NCBI GenBank assembly: GCA_039545275.1
Contig: BCHS01000020.1
Coordinates: 310,001 to 374,000, forward strand
Source: Pseudomicrostroma phylloplanum
Taxonomy: Eukaryota > Basidiomycota > Exobasidiomycetes > Microstromatales
Direction of reading: 5' to 3'
Length of the DNA: 64,000 nucleotides
Part shown: in pieces, positions 52,930-63,932 of the stretch
How positions within the stretch are numbered: position 1 is the first letter of the stretch
Layout: every line of letters starts with the position of its first letter
Notes under the pieces: model-generated
Databases searched by the model: none
What the model was told of the DNA's origin: nothing
Seen by the model: the letters and a program-made list of their open reading frames with translations, nothing else
Made by a program: the position numbers and the translations under genes

Positions 52930-54227
52930 TGCGTCTGCGTAGCGAGCGTTGATGGTCACGACGATGGTAGTGTCAAGGAAGGAGGACGATACCGGCTTCA
53001 CGAGCTATGGGGTATTCGCGACGATAGAGCCCGCGGGCTGATGTTGCTTCCGTCTGGAGCGCTTGAGCGCCACTTTGGCTCCCGAGACTGTTCTTTCTTA
53101 GCCTCCCCCCAAGGCGGGGCCCACAAGGCGGGGAGGAGCTGCAGGCGCCTGCGTCTAATCAGGAGCGCCGCCGCCGTCTGGCATGCCGATACGGCGGGAA
53201 TCGTATTCGGGGTGATGGAGACTGCGATCCCGATATGGAAACCGGACAGGAGCCAAGGACGAACACCTCACCCCTCGGGCGACGCGACTTCCCTTGGGCC
53301 GACTATGGAGATAAAGGAGGGCTAATCTCCTCGACGGTGGCCCGTGCCCCTCGCACGGACTCCGCCCAGCTGCAGCTCAGCGGCGCTCTGGACGGAAAGG
53401 GGAAACAAGGCAGCCCTGGCCAGCTCTCTTTCCTGCTTGGCCCATCTCCGCCTGGCTCCCGGCTATCTAACCTCGGTCGAGTCTTGACATCCAAAGCAGC
53501 GCTGGACTTTGAAGGGGCTCCCGGCCTTCCCGAGGCCCATCACAAAGGGTTGAGAGGAGCCAGCCAAGATCTCGACGTACCACTAGCCGACGGACGGAGC
53601 TGCTGAGCGCTCCCGTGTCCACCCGGTCCGGCCTATCTGGAGATCAACCACAAAGGATCGCCGAAATACACCGCCATGCTTGCGCCCGTCCTCGAAATGA
53701 CGAGGTGGGACAGATGGTCTTGGCTAGTGTCACCCAGATGCCGTGGAAAGGCCGGAAAATATCCGGACCGGGCAAGATGGCCGGCGCAGACTAGACTAGA
53801 CTAGACCCTTGGCTGATCCAGGCGCCCCCATTCGATCGCCCTTCCGCTTCCGAGTCAGACCACGGGAAGGGGGCCGCAACAAGAAGCGCCTTTGAGCGCC
53901 GTTACGGGGCGGGAATCGTGAAAGATAGTTCACTTGGCCGCCCCCTTTTTCCGATATGGAGCCCCCTGTTGATCTCCATCACCGTGCAGGCCCCAGCGAG
54001 CCTATAGATGGAAGTAGCGGGGGGCGGGAGATTGCCTATCTTGACCCATCATATATAGGGTAAGGATCGCGCTGGAGCTTATCAGGACACGGCCCTCCTT
54101 GATAGCTGTTTGCCCCCAAGAGTCCCCTATCAAGACGATTGGTTCGACTATATCCTAACAAGTTCTTATCATCAACCACACGAACACCTTTCGCTTCTAC
54201 CGTTGTCTTCACCATACATCAACTACT
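52930..54227. other. Intergenic, promoter region with GATA and TATA elements
   Basis: About 1.3 kb between divergent genes, without a coding region I can support. It contains a GACTA iteration near 53788, a TATA-like TATATA at 54052-54057, and several GATA core motifs in the last 200 bp. Confidence 0.5.
54030..54171. promoter_or_regulatory. Cluster of GATA-type sites and a TATA box before the oxygenase gene
   Basis: Within about 140 bp stand CCTATCTT (54036 region), CTTATCAG (54078-54085), GATAGC (54101), CTATCA (about 54127) and CTTATCAT (about 54165), plus TATATA at 54052. GATA factors such as AreA/Nit2 (nitrogen) or siderophore repressors read such sites. Their regulatory use here is inferred. 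Confidence 0.45.
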
Positions 54228-55726
54228 ATGTCGACGTCTATGACAGAGACGACTCCTCTGCGCGTGCGACGCGCGCCCAACAAGGGTCTTGTCCCGGAGC
54301 CTAGATTCGATCCGGCCGAGCATCTAGCTTATCAGCCACCGGCTGAGCAGCTCACCATGGAGCGATTAGGCCTGGGTCACGTACCAACGCCAGTGAGTGA
54401 GGCAGCGAAGTGAGGAGGATAGATCCAGGTCCAGCGATGGTAATACTGACACATGTCCGTGCACATCTCCTTCGGTTCCACTCACCTCGCGCACAGTCTC
54501 CCATCGGCGTCACCTCGCCCTTTCCGCTGGCATCCCTATCCGCCGTGACCGCTCTGCGCAACTCCGTTCTTCAACCCGAGGTGCTGGATGGATACATGAC
54601 TGCCTCTGCCTTGGCGGGTCCACATTGCCAGCTGAGGGGGATGGCGCCCCATGCAGCCAAATTCGTGTACGACTTTTGGACCCACCCGACGACGATGAGG
54701 AACTTGTGCGAGGCGGCAGGAGAGGACTTGATCCCTGTTTTCGAGCTTGAGCTGGGACACACTAACGTGAGTAATCATCTCCGATAAGAGGCATAGTGGA
54801 GACAGGCAAGCTTATCTCATCGGTCTTCCACTGCTCCTGCCCTCTCACAGATCCAAGTCCCCAAGGGCAAGTCACGCGAGGACTACGTCAGGACTCTTCA
54901 CCCTGACCCCTTTCACAACACGCCCGCCATGGAGCCACCGGCAGACGCCGATCCCAACCTCGCTGCCACGGGTGAGGAGGACACGCCAATGGTCGTCGAC
55001 TTCCACCGTGACGCGTATCCTTGGGTGGCCGTCTTGATGCTGTCGGACGTGAGTAGCGTGAAGAGTGCTACCGTGGACGGGTTCTAGCGAGTTTGACCAC
55101 TGACATCGTCTTCCTGCTGCCTTCCCTCGTCATCGCAGGTCTCGAGCATGATCGGTGGAGAGACTGCCGTACGTCTGGGCTCTGGCGACCTCTTCAAGGC
55201 GCGCGGTCCCGCCCTAGGCTCCTGTGTAATGATGCAAGGTGGCTACATCTCGCACGCCGCTCTCCCCTGCAAACCCCACCCATCCCTCAAGGGCGCAGAC
55301 GCGCAAGCGGCCGTCAATGAGCGCATCACCATGGTGACTTCCTTCCGCAAGCGCTCCGCCTTTGGCTGGCGCGACGTGAGTAACCTAGAGAACATCCGGT
55401 CCTGCTCCAACTGGAACGAGCTCTACGCCCAGTGGGTCACCAGCCGCGTGAGCATCCTCGAAGAGAAGTTGGGCGGATTTCGTCGGCTCCTCGAGGCGCG
55501 CAGGAGGGATGTAGAGGCCGAGTTTGGCCTCACGGGAGGACTGCAGAGGCCCGTGGTGAGCATGCAGGAGTTTGAGGCGCTCAAGAGGGACGTTGAGGAC
55601 CACTTGGAGAGGGCACTTCAGGAGATGCTACCTTATGGACACGACTCGGACCGTTTCACGCCCGTCGTGCCGGCCAAGGCGGACGGGGAGCAGCAGGCGA
55701 TTGCCTACAGTCGGGAGAAGCTCTGA
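54228..55726 (+). CDS. Putative 2-oxoglutarate/Fe(II)-dependent oxygenase-like protein (fungal family)
   Basis: Four exons, 54228-54392, 54497-54766, 54851-55048 and 55139-55726, all joined in phase 0, encode 406 residues. The central part shows a 2OG-oxygenase plan: VVDFHRDAYPWVAVLMLSD with an H-x-D pair (H197, D199), GGETAVRLGSGDLFKARGP, GSCVMMQGGYISHAALP with a distal His (H250), and NERITMVTSFR with an Arg placed to bind 2-oxoglutarate. Many basidiomycete and ascomycete genomes carry this family without a known substrate. The C-terminal ~110 residues are helical and charged (SILEEKLGGFRRLLEARRRDVEAEF). No signal peptide; cytosolic. The upstream GATA motifs suggest nutrient control. The family call is good, the chemistry is inferred. 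Confidence 0.8.
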
Positions 55727-56182
55727 GGCTCCTTGAGCCAGCCTTTCAGTGCGCTTCTTTCTCCTTCTCTCTTTCTCATTCATACCCCTCGAGTCGTAGT
55801 CTAGTTGCCCCGGTCAGTTTCACCTACCCCGCCTCTTATCTCTTATTCCATCAAATCACCCCCTCTTCGTGTCCATTTCCTGTCCTTGCCGTTGTTGAAT
55901 CGTCGAAGCTTTTGTATGTAGATTCGAAGTGTCGTAGAGTCGTGTTTCTTGCTTGTGCTCGCCCGCCAATGAAAATTATGATCACAGATAAGGATTCTCC
56001 AGGAGAATTGACACGCGTGTAAGGGAGAACGCCAGATGTAATATCTATATAGTACCATTCCATTATTGATCTAATCTAAATAGGGTTGTCCATGAAGGGA
56101 AAATGACACAAGACGGATACTGACACGGCACGTCAGAGCACGGTACTCTATACATCTATTGACCTCTAGCTGAGTGGGGCCC
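55727..56182. other. Convergent intergenic spacer
   Basis: About 455 bp of AT-richer DNA between the oxygenase and amylase stops. No gene, no repeat. Confidence 0.5.
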
Positions 56183-58048
56183 TCACTTCGTCACTTCTGG
56201 CAAGGCCTTGGCCTCCTTGTTCACCCATACTGCTACGCTGTGTGCTGGGCTCTTGAACTCGGCCCATCCATCATCGCCAATGGTCACCTCTGTATCGGGC
56301 ATCCAGCCAATGGCGTCTACGTAGACTTTGCCGGCGTGCTCCTTGCCCACCTCCATGTGCTTCGTACCCTCCTCGTCGCCCACGCACAGCACGACTGCGC
56401 ATCCATCGGGGTGCTGCTCCGTCCCCGTTCGCACCCAACCGACTGTAGTGGGGTGGTCCCAGTAGTCGCGCTGCTCTCCAAAGGCAAAGTGCTTGCGCGC
56501 CTTGATGAACTTGGACAGGTCCGACATGGGAGGGACAGAGGGCTGCTCGTCCCCGTCGGCGTGGCAGCCGTGTAGGTCTCCGAGGAAGACGCATGGGTAG
56601 CCGTCTTGACGCAGCAGGGTGATGGCGTAGGCGAGTGGCTTGAAGGTCGCGCTGACTGGGCTGGCGAGGGATTGACCGGGCTGCGTGTCGTGGTTCTCCA
56701 CCAGGGTCACCGCGTCGATGGGGCGCTTTTGCACAATGGAGCCGTCGAAGATCTTGCGCAGATCGTAGCCGTTTCCGGCATCACCTGCCTCGACAAAGTT
56801 GTAGTGCAAGGGTGCATCGAAGAGACTGAATTGCTCGTCTCCAAAGTCGCCCAGGTACTTGAGACAGGTGTCCACGTCATCCTTCCAGTACTCGCCGACA
56901 GAGAAGCCTGAAGGAGGGTGGTAGAGAGAAAGCATTTGTCAGCCGTCCGCACGAAGATCTACCTTTGCAGTCGCTCATCACTCACAGATGGGACCCTCGC
57001 TCTCATCGAGCTTCTCCTTGCCCTGCTCCTCCCTCACTTTCCTAGCCTCCTCTCGCATGGCATGGATGAAGTCTCTCAGGAAGGCGCTCGAGAAGTGCTT
57101 GATAGCGTCGAATCGGAACCCACTGATAGGGAAAGTCCTGACGAGCCACTGACCCCACTTGATCATATCATCCCTCACCTCAGAGTGGGCGTGGTCAATG
57201 TCTGATCCCATGAGGAAGTCGTAGTTGCCATTCTCGTTGTCAGTGTCCTCGGCAAAGTGCTTGTCCTTGCCCAGGATACGGAAGATGCCCTTGTCACCCG
57301 TCTTGTTGTCATAGTCTACGGCGGTGAAGTGGTTGAAGTTGTACTGGAACTCGCTGTACTTGCCTTTCCGGCCAGGGAAAGTATATCCAGTCCAGCCTTC
57401 AATGTCGTGAGCCTCTCCTGCGTCCTGTTCTCGGTTGTCCTCGGCTACGGGCTGAACCTTGAAGGTCTCGGGCTTGTCTGCGCCCATCTTGTGGTTCAGG
57501 ACTGCGTCGATGTAGATTGCGATTTTGTTCTCCCTCAGCTTGGCCATGGTCTCCTCGAGTTCCTTTCGGGTACCGTACTTTGTCCAGATCTTCTCGGGCT
57601 CATCGGGGTTCTTGGGGAACTCTCCCAAATCCCACAGATCGTCTGCGAGGGAGGAGAGCGCAGCATGGGGCAGGATCGGTCAGACTGAAGAAAGTGAGGC
57701 GGCTCCATCTCTCCCTTGGAGACTTTCCACTCACAGATGTCGTACCCGGTGCTGTCGTCCGAGGCTCCCTTGGTCGGCGGGGGAATCCAGAGTGCAGTGA
57801 TTCCGATATCGGCAAAGTGTGCTGCGTTGTCTCCCAGCCACTTCCAGTGGTTGCCGCCTCCGGGCGTGTACTAGCAGCAAGAGCAGTGAGAGTGGGGAGC
57901 AGATACGGCCGGTCAGAGCAGTGAGGATCTGCGACGGAGACAGTAGACGAGCGCAGCTCTGAGGCGTACTCACCCACTCGAATGCCTGCATCATGGTGTA
58001 GTTGCGCTCATCACCATCGAGGGTGTGCTTGTTGGCGGCGAATGCCAT
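56183..58048 (-). CDS. Alpha-amylase, GH13 bacterial (liquefying) type, no signal peptide
   Basis: Hydrolyses internal alpha-1,4-glucosidic bonds. Four exons, 58048-57974, 57870-57735, 57642-56986 and 56907-56183, give 530 residues, close to the ~480-510 of Bacillus-type enzymes. The protein opens MAFAANKHTLDGDERNYTMM with no secretion signal, so it should be intracellular. Conserved regions: QAFEWYTPGGGNHWKWLGDN, ALWIPPPTKG, GYDIYDLWDLGEF, IYIDAVLNHKMGAD (region I), SGFRFDAIKHFS (region II, nucleophile D249), SVGEYW (region III, acid/base E295) and VENHDTQPG (region IV, D363). The end has a beta-rich domain C. Fungal intracellular GH13_5 amylases of this kind (for example Histoplasma Amy1) act in alpha-1,3-glucan synthesis; whether that applies here is unknown. 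Splices fall at phase-correct GT..AG sites and rebuild YDLWDLG and GEYW. Confidence 0.95.
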
Positions 58049-58674
58049 GTTGTGGGTCAGGTGAGGGAGAGAGGGAGCGAGAGAAGTGTAGTGGGTGTGT
58101 GTGGTTAGGATGTAAGGACGATATGGCGACACCTGGTTATCAGAAGGATGCTGGCAAGGCTACGAGGGCTAGGCTCTCGGTGGAGGGAGGCTGCTTGCTG
58201 CCTGGTGAGCTGGACGCGCTCAATCTCCACCGCCCGCATCCGCACACCACAACCGAGACGAACACCCAACACCGCCCGACCAATGCATCGGACCCCAGCC
58301 AACCGAGGCCACGTGCGCCAAGGAGAGCTTACATAAGCCTTGTTATCACTATCACTATCTCGTCCCGCCTCGCCCCGTGCCAAGTCGTCCGCCACAACCT
58401 CCGGCCGTCGAATTCGCCAGGGCTGGGAGAGGTTGCAGGCGCACCGCAGAGCATGGAAGTGTAGAAAGAGTGCCGCTAATGCTCATTCGTGGAAGAGACA
58501 CAAAGATAGGGAAAGCAGTATGTATTCCAAGCAGACACTATAGGACAGGCAGGGACCGTGGGGAGGAAGGGAAGCGGAGAGCGATGAGTGGAGAAGGCGC
58601 TCGCGATGCAAGGCGTGTATGAGCAGGCGAGGCGAAGTCGATGTCAGTGAGGGAGACGAGAGAAGGCGACGAGA
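58049..58674. other. Intergenic between amylase start and the modular secreted protein stop
   Basis: About 630 bp, upstream of the amylase gene on the minus strand. No gene, RNA or repeat supported. TATCACTATCACTATC occurs near 58342. Confidence 0.45.
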
Positions 58675-60363
58675 TCAGATCAGGATCAAGATCGGCTCCT
58701 TCTCATCCTCGGGAGACCTCCTCTCGTACACATCCTCATCCTCGAGCAAGTCTCGCTCGTCAAAGGAGTCCTCGTCATCGCCTCGCTCCTCGAAGCTGTC
58801 GTCGGCCTCATCGCGCTCGTCAACAAGGTCAGAGTCAAGGTCAGCAAAGTGCCGCTCGTCGAAGTCTTCGAATCCGAGAGAGCGAGGAGCCATACCGGTA
58901 GCAGGATCCATCATAGAAGGGTCCACCTTAGAAGGGTCCACACCGGCAGCGGCGGGGTCTACGCCAGCGGCAGCAGGGTCCGTGGGAGCACCTGCGACAC
59001 CTCCTGCCGCTGCAGCCTGGGACTTCTGAAGGGCCATCCCAGTAAGACCAAGACCGGCCACAGCGGCACTTCCGAAGATCATCTTCTTGCCGTGCCTCTG
59101 CATGAAGGACTTCTTTTTCCTAGAGCCGAACTTGCTGCTGAGACTACTGAAACTACCAAAGGAGCTACGGGCGCTGCTGAATCTGCTTGAGCCGCGACTT
59201 CTGCTTCTACCCCGGCGACCTGAGCCGAAGCTCTTGTCGAAACGTCCCGAGAAGGAGCCGAAATGCCCAGACCCGCGCGTATCGAGGTCGGCAGGAGAGA
59301 GGGTTGCTTCATCGAGGTTCCGAGGAGAATAGTCGCTCTCAAAGTCAAGGTTTCGGCCCTCGAAGGCGTTAACGTCAGCCTCGACGGCTTCAAGGTTCCG
59401 TGCGGGCAGTATAGCAGGGTCCACTGGTCCAAGAGCACCAGGTTCAGTAGGTCCGGCGGGTCCACCCTTGCCCATGGCGGGATTGATCGCGGCATGACCC
59501 ATCGCGGCAGGGTCCACAACTGCGTCGGAAAGGCCTCCTCCGCCTGCAAGTTGTTGGTAGGCAGCACCTCCAGCCAACAAGCCGACACCGCCTGCTGCGA
59601 GACCAATCTTGCCCTTGTTGCGCCTCATCCTGCGCTTCATCCTCCACTTCCTGCCGAACATGCGGTGCTTTGCCCGAGTCTCGAGGTCGTCATCGTTGTT
59701 AAAGTCTCGAGTTCCGAGGTCATCTTCGTCGTCGAAGTCTCGACCGTCCAGATCGTCGTCCTCGTCAAAGTATAGGGATCGACCTTCAAGCCCATCGTCC
59801 TCAGCTTGAGCATTTGCGCCTCCGTTGGAACGTCGCATCATGGCAGCGCCGGGTCCGCCAGCGCCAGCGCCAGCGCCAGCCATATCCATGAGCATAGTAG
59901 GATCCATGAAAGCTGTACTTGCCAGAGTTGCGCCGCCCATAGCGAGACCGCCTCCCATCTTCTTGAACTGCTTCCTCCTCCTGCGACCCCTGAGAGCCTT
60001 GCTCCAGAAACTGCGCTGGATTGCGGCTTCGTCAGCGTCATCGGAGTCTCGTGCCTCCTCATCTTCTTCGGCCTCCGAGAGGTCACGGCGGTCTGCCTCG
60101 TCCTCTTCTTCGACGGGGTCGAGGCCTCGGGACCAGAGCGCTGCATCTACTGTGGTGGGGGCGGATCGCAAGACGTATACATTTCGACGACCGGCGCTGG
60201 ACTCCTCATCCTCACCGGCGTTTGTGGAGCGAGTCTGATATTCGTCAGAAGGACCGGTCGGATAGTCTCTCTCTGCAATGGCCTCGAAGGGAACGTGCAC
60301 GGGTACGGCTGAGACTGCGTGGAGTGTGAGGGCGAGAACAACGAATGCTTGAGTGAGCCGCAT
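58675..60363 (-). CDS. Secreted protein with repeated acidic/basic/Gly modules, function unknown
   Basis: A single uninterrupted frame of 562 residues. Signal peptide MRLTQAFVVLALTLHAVSAV, then a short Kex2-like ER/GRR-rich prosegment. The body repeats one plan three times: an acidic stretch punctuated by Arg (DLDGRD, DLGTRD, DLETR and similar), a strongly basic cluster (RGRRRRKQFKK; RKWRMKRRMRRNKGK; SRKKKSFMQRHGKK), then a Gly/Ala hydrophobic stretch (MGGGLAMGGATL; IGLAAGGVGLLAGG; IFGSAAVAGLGLTG). A fourth acidic block closes the protein (DLVDERDEADDSFEERG). A VDPAAAG-type repeat precedes it. Each hydrophobic stretch might insert in or bind membranes. Arg after acidic runs (ER, GR, TR) may be protease sites, giving several peptides, as in fungal repellent or Kex2-processed repeat proteins. 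I know no named family. No introns, no Cys. Confidence 0.82.
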   Translation of the reverse strand: MRLTQAFVVLALTLHAVSAVPVHVPFEAIAERDYPTGPSDEYQTRSTNAGEDEESSAGRRNVYVLRSAPTTVDAALWSRGLDPVEEEDEADRRDLSEAEEDEEARDSDDADEAAIQRSFWSKALRGRRRRKQFKKMGGGLAMGGATLASTAFMDPTMLMDMAGAGAGAGGPGAAMMRRSNGGANAQAEDDGLEGRSLYFDEDDDLDGRDFDDEDDLGTRDFNNDDDLETRAKHRMFGRKWRMKRRMRRNKGKIGLAAGGVGLLAGGAAYQQLAGGGGLSDAVVDPAAMGHAAINPAMGKGGPAGPTEPGALGPVDPAILPARNLEAVEADVNAFEGRNLDFESDYSPRNLDEATLSPADLDTRGSGHFGSFSGRFDKSFGSGRRGRSRSRGSSRFSSARSSFGSFSSLSSKFGSRKKKSFMQRHGKKMIFGSAAVAGLGLTGMALQKSQAAAAGGVAGAPTDPAAAGVDPAAAGVDPSKVDPSMMDPATGMAPRSLGFEDFDERHFADLDSDLVDERDEADDSFEERGDDEDSFDERDLLEDEDVYERRSPEDEKEPILILI

Positions 60364-61359
60364 GTTGAATAATTCCTACTGTGTCACCAGCAGTATGTGG
60401 GATGGATTGAGCTGGGGAATGGCTCGAGAGATAGTGAATGTTGCAAAGGCCAGCCTTGCCGTGTTGAGGTGAGCAGGGGGTGTGGGGTTGGGGGTGCGGA
60501 GAAGAAGTGAGCGCTGCTGAGGAAAAGGAAGAAGGAAAGTACCGGGGCGGTTTTGAGGGCGCCCTTTTGTAGCTGATCATCTCTCGAGCAGGCAACAGCA
60601 AAATTTGCTGTCACAGCGGCTGATGGGGTGACAACAGTTGTTTCGGTGCGTCCGAGCAAGGCGAGGATCGACATTTGCGCCTTGCGCTACAGCAATGAGG
60701 ACCTGCCGAAGATCGCAGTACAGATGGGAACATCGCGAAGGTACCCAAAGGCCAAGCGTGTCCCCGTGAAAGCCCCGCGAGTAATGACGCAAAGGCTTTG
60801 CCCCTTGACAACACGAACAGGTCAATCGTCGGAAACGTGTGTAGGCGACAGTCGTGACAGCAATCCGATCTTCATTAGGCGCACGACGTTGCCAAGGGTG
60901 ACGCGCGTCGGCGGTTCGAGGAGTGTCCAGTCTCAGCAAGCAATCATTGAGGTGACGCCGAGCTAAGGACACAAATTCGCTCTCCAGAAACTTCCGCACG
61001 TTGGACTCATGACAGGGAGGTACGAACGGAGGAGCTAGACGTCAGTTTGCGTTGCTCACGACATAACCTTCCGCACCCGCCAGCCCGATAGTCTTGTCAG
61101 TGGTTGGCAGCGATGTAATACATTCGATGGCCGCTGACCAAGGGATGAGAATCGTGCAGCTCGTCCTCGCAACTATTGGAGGCGAGCCGGCATGCTGACG
61201 TTGCCCTGTCCAGAGGCTGGTGCTCGGGGACGGATAGAGCGGAAGTGGCTTATGTAAGCGCGATTGCTTGCTCCCCTTCCGTCCCGGAGCTTTTTGCGAA
61301 GTGAGGAATATCCCAGCAATCTGACCACCCAGGATACAGCAACCTCTGCCTTGACTTCG
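60364..61359. other. Divergent intergenic region
   Basis: About 1 kb between the modular secreted protein (minus) and DUS3 (plus), holding both promoters. No repeat or gene seen; TGTTGTCACC and CGATTGACC strings have no known role. Confidence 0.45.
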
Positions 61360-63932
61360 ATGACAGCCTCCACCACAGAGCAGGCGACGGGGACCGCAGT
61401 GCCAGGTCCACGTCCTTACACTCCTGGCGTCGCCCCTATCAAAGCCGAGTACCTCATCGCCACCAGCCATCTCAAGAGCAGACCAGATGACGATGCTGCC
61501 GAGTCCCACACTGGACCCGTGAAGAGAGCCGCTTCCTCCGAGGCTGAGCGGCCAGCTCACATTGACGGCCGCTCTAGCACTAATGCAGAAACAGAAGGAG
61601 AGGGTGAAGGCCCGAAGAAGCTCAAGGGAGCCGCGCGGAAGAAGGCCAAGCAGGCGGAGAATCGAGCGAAGCAGATGGAGAAGAGGCAAGGAGGATCGCA
61701 GAACAAGGGTCGCAAGTTCATGGCTGCCAATGACGAGGTGGGCGTATGTCATGCAATTGCGGAGGGCATGACGTGCGAAAGAGGAGATGGGTGAGTGTAA
61801 CGTCTGTTGAGGCGTAGGAGCTCAGGCAGAGCCCGCTGATGTCCAACACCACGATGATTGATGTACTCGCAGCTGCAAGTACTCACACTCGATCACAGAC
61901 TACCTCAAGGCAAAGTCACACGACATCTACTTGCCAGTACCTCCATTGCCTGAAGCTTCGCATCTGCCCCTTTCATATGGCTCCTTGTGGAAGCTGAGCG
62001 AGTCCGACAAGACCGCGTTCCTCGATGGTTACTACAGTGTGGAGGAGCCGTTCGTCACCTGGGCACCGAAAAGGGGGGACCACAACCAGCCAATGGCCTC
62101 CTCGAGCCAGGTCGAGGCGTCTACTTCAGCTAAAAATACCATCGAGCATTCCTTCGATTCGCAAACCACTTGCCCCACATACCACTCCCTCCAGAGCCGC
62201 CCTCTTTGGGATGCTTCCGCCTCCAAGGTAGCTCCTCGGTGTCCTTATGGCTTCAAGTGCCGCATGCTAGGCGCTCATGTCAATGTTCTCCCTCCAGTGG
62301 CCGAGGGAGAAGCATCGGGCTACCTCGGAAGTGGCCTGGAGCTTCCCTGGGAAGACTCGTCCGACGAGACGTGGAGGGGAGCCTTCGACGAGACCAACTA
62401 CACGGACCCGGGATTGAGCAAGACTTTGAGGACAAGAAAGGTGAGTAGCAGAAGCTTGTTCGGCGTCAGTCTGGGCTTAAAGATTGACCTTGGACTCGCT
62501 TTTTCCCCTCTTCTCGCAGTACCCTCTGCCACGCACAAAAGCAGTGACTGCCCTTCTGGCAGAAGAGGAGCGGGCATATCAGAAGGATCCAGTGGATCCA
62601 AAGGGCCCCCTTCTCATTGATCTGCAAGCGACCGACAAGGCTGCTGCTGCCGTTCCGAGCGCACCTGTTGATGAGGAGGACCTCGATGCTATGGCCAATG
62701 CTCGAGCGGAAGAAGCAGCACAATCGCAGAGCAGGTCAGACGTAGACCTAGCACGCATCCGTCGCTCCGAGAAGCGCAGACTCGACTGGCATCATGGCGA
62801 GCTCTACCTCGCCCCACTGACCACGACTGGCAACTTGCCTTTCCGCAGGATCTGCGCCACTTTTGGCTCGGACATTCATTGTGGTGAGATGGGACTGGCA
62901 GGCAGCTATCTCGAAGGCAACAAATCAGAGTGGAGCCTAGTGAGGAGGTGGGAAGGCGAGAAAACGTTCGGCATCCAGCTCTGTGGGTCGAAGCCGGAGC
63001 TGCTGGTTCCCACCGCAGAGGTCATGGCGAAGGAATTCGGCCCCTCTGGAGGACTCGACTTCGTTGATATCAACTGCGGCTGCCCCATTGACCTAGTCTT
63101 CAACCACGGCGGTGGCTCTGCGCTGCTCGACCACCCACGCAAGCTCGGACGCATAGTGAGAGGCATGGATGCTGTTCTGGGGGACATTCCTGTCACGGTC
63201 AAGCTGCGCACCGGTGTGACCTCGAAGAACACTAGTCACCACCGAATCATGCCCAAGGTCCAGACCGAGTGGGGCGCGGGAGCTGTCACGATGCACGGCA
63301 GAAGTCGCAAGCAGCGCTATGCACGAAGGGCAGACTGGGACTACATCAAGCTGTGCGGAAAGGAGCTGAGGGAGAGCGTGCGGCAGTGGAACGAGGAGAG
63401 CAAGACTGCTGACGAAGAGGAGATGGCACCCATCCCCTTCTACGGCAACGGCGATGTGTATTCACAGCAGGAGTACTACGCAAATCTCGACAACACCGGA
63501 GTTGACGGAGAGATGATTGCCCGAGGTGCTCTGATCAAGCCTTGGATCTTCACCGAGATCAAAGAGCGCAGAGACTGGGACATCAGCAGTCGGGAGCGGC
63601 TAGACATCATTCGGCAATTTGCCCACTACGGTCTGCAACACTGGGGCAGCGACACGCAGGGCGTAAACAAGACCAGGAAGTTCATGTGCGAAGCCATGTC
63701 CTTCTTCCACCGCTACGTGCCCCTCGGTCTGCTCGAGCACTTGCCACCGTCGATGAATGACCGACCACCACTTTACCGTGGCCGAGACGAGTTGGAGACG
63801 CTTCTCTCTTCGGACGACGCCGGAGACTGGGTCAAGATCAGCGAAATGTTCCTCGGCAAGGCGGAGAACTTCACCTTTGAAGCCAAGCACAAGAGCAACA
63901 GCTACGCAGACTCTGCAGAGCAACAGGGCTGA
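61360..63932 (+). CDS. DUS3: tRNA-dihydrouridine(47) synthase 3
   Basis: FMN/NADPH enzyme that reduces uridine 47 of tRNAs. Three exons, 61360-61790, 61873-62440 and 62520-63932, give 803 residues, within the range of fungal Dus3 (about 640-800). A Lys/Glu-rich N-terminus ([20 protein letters not shown]) precedes two CCCH zinc fingers: [20 protein letters not shown], split by the first intron, and [13 protein letters not shown]. The Dus TIM barrel starts at [18 protein letters not shown], with [20 protein letters not shown] (catalytic Cys), [29 protein letters not shown] and [12 protein letters not shown] (FMN phosphate site). A C-terminal helical domain ends in [13 protein letters not shown]. 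The ATG at 61360 was chosen because upstream codons in frame lack an ATG. The gene is complete. Confidence 0.96.

Noticed and set aside
53788..53806. AGACT pentamer iteration, similar to one near 41751
   Set aside because: Only three to four units each, no flanking similarity, so not a dispersed element.
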